This document shows positions 59,989 to 64,000 of a DNA stretch of 64,000 nt, piece after piece. Source of the stretch: Paludibacteraceae bacterium. Its GTDB lineage: Bacteria > Bacteroidota > Bacteroidia > Bacteroidales > Paludibacteraceae. The notes beneath the pieces were generated by a model, which saw only the letters and a program-made list of their open reading frames with translations, did no database searches and was not told the DNA's origin. The stretch's first letter is position 1, and every line of letters begins with the position of its first letter. The DNA is taken from contig JAKSNH010000006.1 in the NCBI GenBank assembly GCA_024399955.1, forward strand, positions 62,001 through 126,000, in the 5' to 3' direction. Made by a program: the position numbers and the translations under genes.

Positions 59989-60663
59989 ATGCGTAATCTT
60001 GATACACATACAGAGTTTAGACTTGACCAGATCACATGGATTACTTCTGCTATGTTAGTGTTTCTAACTATTTGTGTGTCGTGTTTGTTTATCTGGAATG
60101 TTATTAATTCAATAGAGAACATTGTTGTCTATCTTTGGTTTGGTGTACTAATTTTTACATTCGTTTTAAGCATTGTTTGCTTGTGCAAGAAAATGTATAG
60201 GATTGCGCTCATTAGCGCTATTGCCTATTTGGTCATACTTCCAATGTTATTATTTGGGGGATATGTGATTTCAAGAAAAGTAGAAGATCCCTCTTGGTCT
60301 TTGAAAGAAAAACTGTCAAGTGGTAATAATCATATTCCATCGTTAGCTGATTGTGCCGAATTTCGTTATAGTTATATTGATGAAGACAGCGCAATGTATG
60401 AGGTTGGTGTTATAGATGAAGATAGGGCTGAGATATGGAGACAATTAGAGTGTGGTGGTTGGGAATACATAGATGATGTATCGTGGCACGCTACGATGTT
60501 TGCAAAAGGGGATAAAACTATTGAATACATACGAATTGATAAAAAGCAAGATACACTTTATATCTTATGGGATGGCGTAGCTGCTTATAAATCCTTTGCT
60601 GCGATGGAAGAATCAAATGAGAGGAAAAGATTAGAGTGTAGTAAACGAATAGATAAGAATTAA
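59989..60663 (+). CDS. Hypothetical membrane protein
   Basis: 224 residues. Three membrane segments at about 19-42, 50-70 and 78-97, then a soluble part (100-224) with many acidic and aromatic residues (FRYSYIDEDSAMYEVGVIDE, ECGGWEYIDDVSWHATMF). No family recognised. A GTG at 59971 in frame would add six residues that derive from the scar before it, so the ATG at 59989 is used. AT-rich like the next gene. Confidence 0.65.
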   Translation: MRNLDTHTEFRLDQITWITSAMLVFLTICVSCLFIWNVINSIENIVVYLWFGVLIFTFVLSIVCLCKKMYRIALISAIAYLVILPMLLFGGYVISRKVEDPSWSLKEKLSSGNNHIPSLADCAEFRYSYIDEDSAMYEVGVIDEDRAEIWRQLECGGWEYIDDVSWHATMFAKGDKTIEYIRIDKKQDTLYILWDGVAAYKSFAAMEESNERKRLECSKRIDKN

Positions 60664-60690
60664 ACATTATAACAAAAATTTGATAATATT

Positions 60691-61557
60691 ATGGAACTTG
60701 TTTTTGGAATGATTCTTATGGTGGGTATGTTTTATGCTTATGCCAAATTAAGTGAGCATTATGAGCGCAAAATTAATATGTACGAACGTCTATTAGAAGA
60801 TGCTAGCTTAAACTATGATTTTCATTTGTTCTTAGAATCACATAAGAACTTGAAATCTAGAAATCAAGCTTTAAGAAAATTTTTTACACCAGAAAAACTT
60901 CAATACGCGCAAGAGCAATGTGAATTGCTTAAACGAAAAAAAAATGAAGAGAATCTAGAAAATCAAAAGAAATGGGCAATTGATAGATATTGCGCACGTG
61001 GTTGGGAAGATTTTATCTTTACTGAGTTTGAACGATTTGCTCAAAAAAGTACATTTGGTGACGGTAAATATGTTATACCTTTTAATGCTACAATATCAGC
61101 AATTGACTTGAAGGAAGATTTTTGCAATTACTACCTTGCAACAGAGAATTACGAAGATACCTTAAAGTTCTTTCTTGAGCATGACATATTACAATATAAT
61201 TATAAAGATAACGAATTGTACTCAATAGGTTTTACGTTGACTAATAATGTACACATAATAAGTAAAGATGATATAGATTTTGATAAATGGTATCATCAGC
61301 GTCATGCTGGACAATGGTCTGTTAAGTCAAGTCGCAATTTTACTCCAGATGAGATAGATGCTGTTGTATCTAACGTAATTGTGACTTCTGAATGGGGTAA
61401 TTCTGTATGCTTTACGATGAAAGCAGGTGGTAAAACATACATACCACTAACTTTAGAATCGACCAAAGGAACAGGAGAGTCCATTGATATGCACAGTGCT
61501 AAAATTCTCACTCTTGAGAAACAAGGTGAGACTGACATTGTGCGTGTTGAATGCTAA
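60691..61557 (+). CDS. Hypothetical membrane-anchored protein
   Basis: 288 residues. One N-terminal membrane helix (about 1-18), a lysine/glutamate-rich coiled-coil-like stretch (25-100) and a soluble domain from about 105 with FNATISAIDLKEDFCNYYLA and a C-terminal part (NSVCFTMKAGGKTYIPLTLE, SAKILTLEKQGE). No family recognised. It lies 27 bases after the previous membrane gene, probably one operon. The C-terminal pattern could be a small beta-domain binding nucleic acid or peptide, but that is not supported. Confidence 0.62.
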   Translation: MELVFGMILMVGMFYAYAKLSEHYERKINMYERLLEDASLNYDFHLFLESHKNLKSRNQALRKFFTPEKLQYAQEQCELLKRKKNEENLENQKKWAIDRYCARGWEDFIFTEFERFAQKSTFGDGKYVIPFNATISAIDLKEDFCNYYLATENYEDTLKFFLEHDILQYNYKDNELYSIGFTLTNNVHIISKDDIDFDKWYHQRHAGQWSVKSSRNFTPDEIDAVVSNVIVTSEWGNSVCFTMKAGGKTYIPLTLESTKGTGESIDMHSAKILTLEKQGETDIVRVEC

Positions 61558-61752
61558 TGTCTTTTTCTAAATTTATTGACAGCCGTTATTTTACTGATAT
61601 TATTCACCTATGCAATAGTTAATTACGCCATAGAATTAACTAAACAGACAAATATGCAAAATAATTGTCTGTCAAGTCAGCAATACTAACTTCTCCATCG
61701 TCCAAACCGCAAAAAATGCGGCTTATTGTGTTTTTTTAACCAATAGACCAAA

Positions 61753-61778
61753 AAGAAGTGGCTTGAAAGCCACTTCTT
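61753..61778. terminator. Bidirectional terminator between 60691-61557 and queD
   Basis: AAGAAGTGGCT (61753-61763), loop TGAA, AGCCACTTCTT (61768-61778), with A runs before and T runs after: it serves both converging genes. Confidence 0.88.
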
Positions 61779-61785
61779 TAAATGT

Positions 61786-62352
61786 TTACTTCTTTTTGTA
61801 CCCGCATTTGGGACATATGCCTTGCTCGTTCAAAGCAATGCCGCACAGTGGGCAACGGTCCATAGTACCTCGTGGTGCAAAATCAGCAGATCCTTTGTTA
61901 TCGCCACTACTGAAAGTTATCTTGACGATATTGAGTTTGTCTTTCAATAGGTCATAGACAATTTTTATAAACCCTTCTACGGTCATTGTCTCTTTGGTTA
62001 CTACCAAACGGCAATCGGGGTAGGCAGTTGCCAATTCAGTCTTAAATGCCTCGCCTTTCATTGTGTTCTGCGGATGTCCGTGGCGAATACCTTGCTTGGT
62101 ATAAACATCCAATACGGCAGGTAACAACGGGTCGTCTTCACGCAAAATAAGTGCGTGGTCAAAATTGCGCAGCACATCCCAAGCTGTCTTTTTAATCTCG
62201 TTACATGGGAAAACCATGTTCACACCTTCGTTGATGGTATCTTCCACCTCAATGGTTAATGTACCGGTGTGTCCGTGCAGATACTGCGCCTCACCCTTAA
62301 AGCCGTAGAAGCGGTGAGCGTACTGCAAATCAAAAGTTGTCATACTTCTCAT
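61786..62352 (-). CDS. QueD/PTPS-like protein with C-terminal zinc ribbon
   Basis: 188 residues. DLQYAHRFYGFKGEAQYLHG and HTG hold the zinc-binding histidines of the 6-pyruvoyl/6-carboxytetrahydropterin synthase fold, followed by NFDHALIL and a C-terminal Glu region. The catalytic cysteine of QueD (CxxxHGH) is replaced: the bases give AQYLHGH, so Ala stands four before the first His. A zinc ribbon (CPLC then CPKC, residues about 167-186) is added at the end. It may do a related pterin or deazaguanine step or have changed function. No other queuosine gene is nearby. An in-frame ATG three codons in (62343) is possible. Confidence 0.8.
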   Translation of the reverse strand: MRSMTTFDLQYAHRFYGFKGEAQYLHGHTGTLTIEVEDTINEGVNMVFPCNEIKKTAWDVLRNFDHALILREDDPLLPAVLDVYTKQGIRHGHPQNTMKGEAFKTELATAYPDCRLVVTKETMTVEGFIKIVYDLLKDKLNIVKITFSSGDNKGSADFAPRGTMDRCPLCGIALNEQGICPKCGYKKK

Positions 62353-62420
62353 AAAACAAATAATTTAGAAGTTAAGAGTTAAGTTCCTTTCGGCACCATT
62401 GCCGATATACCACAATACCT

Positions 62421-62986
62421 CAAAAATTGTGCCACAAAGATAGGAAATAATTTGCACAATTCATTTTTTTTGTGTACCTTTGCAGTTGCAAAAATGAACT
62501 ATGACTAAAATTCTCTTTGTGTGCCATGGGAATATATGTCGGTCGGTGATGGCAGAGATGCTGCTGAAGCACATGGTCAACCAGGCCGGCAGGGCGGAGG
62601 AGTTCTATATTGACTCTTGCGCCACATCCACAGAGGAGATAGGTAATGAAATCTATCCTCCGGCCAAACGTTGTTTGACGGCTCACGGCATACCTTTTAC
62701 TCGCCATTCCGCACGGCAAATCACTTTAGCTGATTATGAACGTTTTGACCATATCATCTGTATGGAGCGCTATAATCTCCGCAATCTGCCAAAGATAACC
62801 GATAAGGTGCGCTTGCTCCTTGATCGCGATGTAGCTGACCCATGGTACACCGGTGACTTTGAATCCACCTACCGCGATTTAGTGGAAGGATGTGAAAAGA
62901 TAATAGCAGAGGTAGAAGTCCCATCAAAAGGGGTAGGTAGGTGATTGAAAAAAGGAAATAATTACCTCCAAATTTGCAGGATTGAT
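62421..62986. repeat. Duplicated block containing the phosphatase gene, copy 2
   Basis: Counterpart of 58425-58990. The spacer between the -33 and -7 boxes differs most (ATTTTTTTTG against AAATATTTTATG), while the gene is almost unchanged. It ends in the same 3' piece as copy 1 and leads into a Schlafen-type gene start. Confidence 0.9.
62501..62944 (+). CDS. Low-molecular-weight protein-tyrosine phosphatase (copy 2)
   Basis: 147 residues, over 95% identical to copy 1 by eye through residue 130: CHGNICRS loop and DVADPWYTGDFE are intact, changes include His to Arg in FTRHSARQ. The C-terminal tail (AEVEVPSKGVGR) is different. Promoter TTTG, 20 bases, TACCTTTG lies in the duplicated upstream DNA. 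No TetR gene accompanies this copy; queD is upstream and divergent. Confidence 0.92.
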   Translation: MTKILFVCHGNICRSVMAEMLLKHMVNQAGRAEEFYIDSCATSTEEIGNEIYPPAKRCLTAHGIPFTRHSARQITLADYERFDHIICMERYNLRNLPKITDKVRLLLDRDVADPWYTGDFESTYRDLVEGCEKIIAEVEVPSKGVGR

Positions 62987-63031
62987 TTTTTTTGTGTAAT
63001 TTTGTGCACAATTTTGATAAAATAACTGATT

Positions 63032-63461
63032 ATGCAATCTGAATCGCAAAATATTGAGTACAAAGAATCGTGGAGAGATGAGTATCTAAAATGGATTTGT
63101 GGATTTGTAAAATGTTCAAAATATCCCGTGTAACGGCTCTGCGAATATTATCATCGTTGGATAGATATGTTCATCAAATGTTCATATAACGGCTAATGAT
63201 TCGCTTATGTCTCAAGCAAATGACACAAAAAATTGCACAAAAGATGACACAAATGTTCATAAAGAACTAACAGAAAATCAAAACGTTATAATTGGATTGA
63301 TTGCACAGGATGACACAATAACGAGGGCGATTTTGACACAAAAGACAGGGTTGTCTGATAGTACAATTGCCCGTGAACTCAAAACATTGTCAAGCTTAGG
63401 CATTCTTCATCGTGAAGGTGGCCGCAAAAAGGGTAGATGGGTGATTGAAAATAAAAAATAA
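63032..63461 (+). pseudogene. Schlafen/AlbA_2-type ATP-binding protein gene with large internal deletion
   Basis: A frame at 63032-63133 reads MQSESQNIEYKESWRDEYLK then WICGF, the classic start of AlbA_2 (Schlafen-like) proteins, and is lost after about 28 residues. From 63207 to 63461 a frame of 84 residues gives a winged-helix end (ENQNVIIGLIAQDDTITRAI, SDSTIARELKTLSSLGILHR, then GGRKKGRWVIENKK), the usual C-terminus of the same family. About 1 kb of gene body is missing between them. The promoter (TTTG 62973-62976, TAATTTTG 62997-63004) is intact. The winged-helix piece could still be made from its own ATG. Confidence 0.78.
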
Positions 63462-63522
63462 TCGTCTCTAAATTTGCATATATCCTAAAAAAGTTGTGAT
63501 TTTGCAGAAAAGTGTAAACAAT

Positions 63523-64000
63523 ATGGAAACAATACAAGAACTAAAAGAACTATTTACAATCAACAATGATATTAACATTGAAGAACAATTTAGGAACATT
63601 GCTCATAAACTTTTCTTTGAATATGCTATTTTTACTTCTGAATATGGTTGTTTCTTATTCAAAGAAATTGAGTTTTATTATTATTGTTCAAAACATAAAG
63701 ATATAATTACGCATCCACGTAACAGTGAACCTTTATTATGGTATATTAATGATTTTGGTGGAATAGATATCAATTTTGCTAGTCATATTCAGCAGGTGGA
63801 AAAATTTCCGACCTCAAAATATATTTTAGATGATAGTGCTTATTTTGGAGGCGTTCTTATTCGTCAACTAATTTCAACGGATAAAAAAAAACTATTAGGC
63901 AGTCCGTTAAAAGTAGCAGAATTATATAGAAAATTTGATGCAAGTGAATATGATTCGCATTATCCTATTATTAAACCTTTTTCTTCAGAAGGTGAATTGC
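63523..64000 (+). CDS. Hypothetical protein, cut by window edge
   Basis: 159 codons from the ATG at 63523 without a stop. The product starts METIQELKELFTINNDINIE and contains KEIEFYYYCSKHKD, THPRNSEPLLWYINDFGGID and YFGGVLIRQL. The order (E-F-Y-Y, H-P-R, G-G-I-D, G-G-V-L-I-R) recalls an uncharacterised Bacteroidetes family with the same pattern; I have no function to offer. Promoter: TTTG (63473-63476), 20 bases, TGATTTTG (63497-63504), weak at one position. Confidence 0.6.
   Translation, partial: METIQELKELFTINNDINIEEQFRNIAHKLFFEYAIFTSEYGCFLFKEIEFYYYCSKHKDIITHPRNSEPLLWYINDFGGIDINFASHIQQVEKFPTSKYILDDSAYFGGVLIRQLISTDKKKLLGSPLKVAELYRKFDASEYDSHYPIIKPFSSEGEL

Overview
The window comes from a Bacteroidales bacterium. 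Nearly every gene start without a close upstream partner is preceded by the Bacteroidetes primary promoter: TTTG, exactly 20 bases, then TAnnTTTG. The gene content agrees: a six-gene Nqr Na+-pumping complex, a MurF-alanine racemase fusion, BspA-like and Big2-type secreted proteins, a DUF4924-like protein and a GH13 amylase of the SusA type. Genus was not determined.

Core regions. 1-3750 (minus) is the distal end of the division cluster, murC-ftsQ-ftsA-ftsZ, with its own promoter in front of murC. 17.0-18.6 kb is glyS. 18.65-28.1 kb (minus) is one long run: dxs, trkA, trkH, an SGNH-like protein, an MBOAT acyltransferase, coaE, engB and a stress-protein homologue. Divergent to it are a shortened murF-alr, an ABC ATPase and a MATE exporter. 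38.7-44.5 kb (minus) is nqrABCDEF, in which NqrC carries an extra N-terminal rubredoxin-like domain. The amylase and tRNA-Gly(CCC) follow. 50.35-57.8 kb holds nth, an S4-domain protein, an LTA-synthase-like sulfatase, pth, rplY, tRNA-Gln(TTG), tyrS, mltG and tRNA-Ala(GGC).

Accessory regions. 5.2-16.9 kb is an island on the plus strand: an M48 protease with a TerB-like domain, a small acidic protein and a WYL regulator. Next is a tight four-gene cassette: a nuclease-like protein with a glycine-zipper tail, a Gly/Ala-rich membrane protein, a GHKL histidine-kinase-like ATPase and a receiver-domain protein. A YaaW/M48 operon follows whose promoter and leader duplicate those of the cassette, and then an ADP-ribosyltransferase-like toxin module (DUF3791/DUF3990) bracketed by paired 33-base-period repeats. 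The four-gene cassette is my best candidate for an undescribed, probably defensive, system. 32.0-38.6 kb holds secreted proteins with a common C-terminal motif, a decayed VanX gene and a YafQ-type toxin-antitoxin pair. 58.4-64 kb holds a second copy of the DUF3791/DUF3990 module, two near-identical low-molecular-weight tyrosine phosphatase genes in a duplicated block of about 565 bases, and an internally deleted Schlafen/AlbA-type gene.

Two intergenic regions (36.7-36.9 kb and 47.3-47.6 kb) each look like a promoter-to-terminator structured RNA. In each, the 5' end can pair with the 5' arm of its own terminator, which suggests attenuators or small RNAs.

Family names rest on motif recognition by eye; no database search was run.
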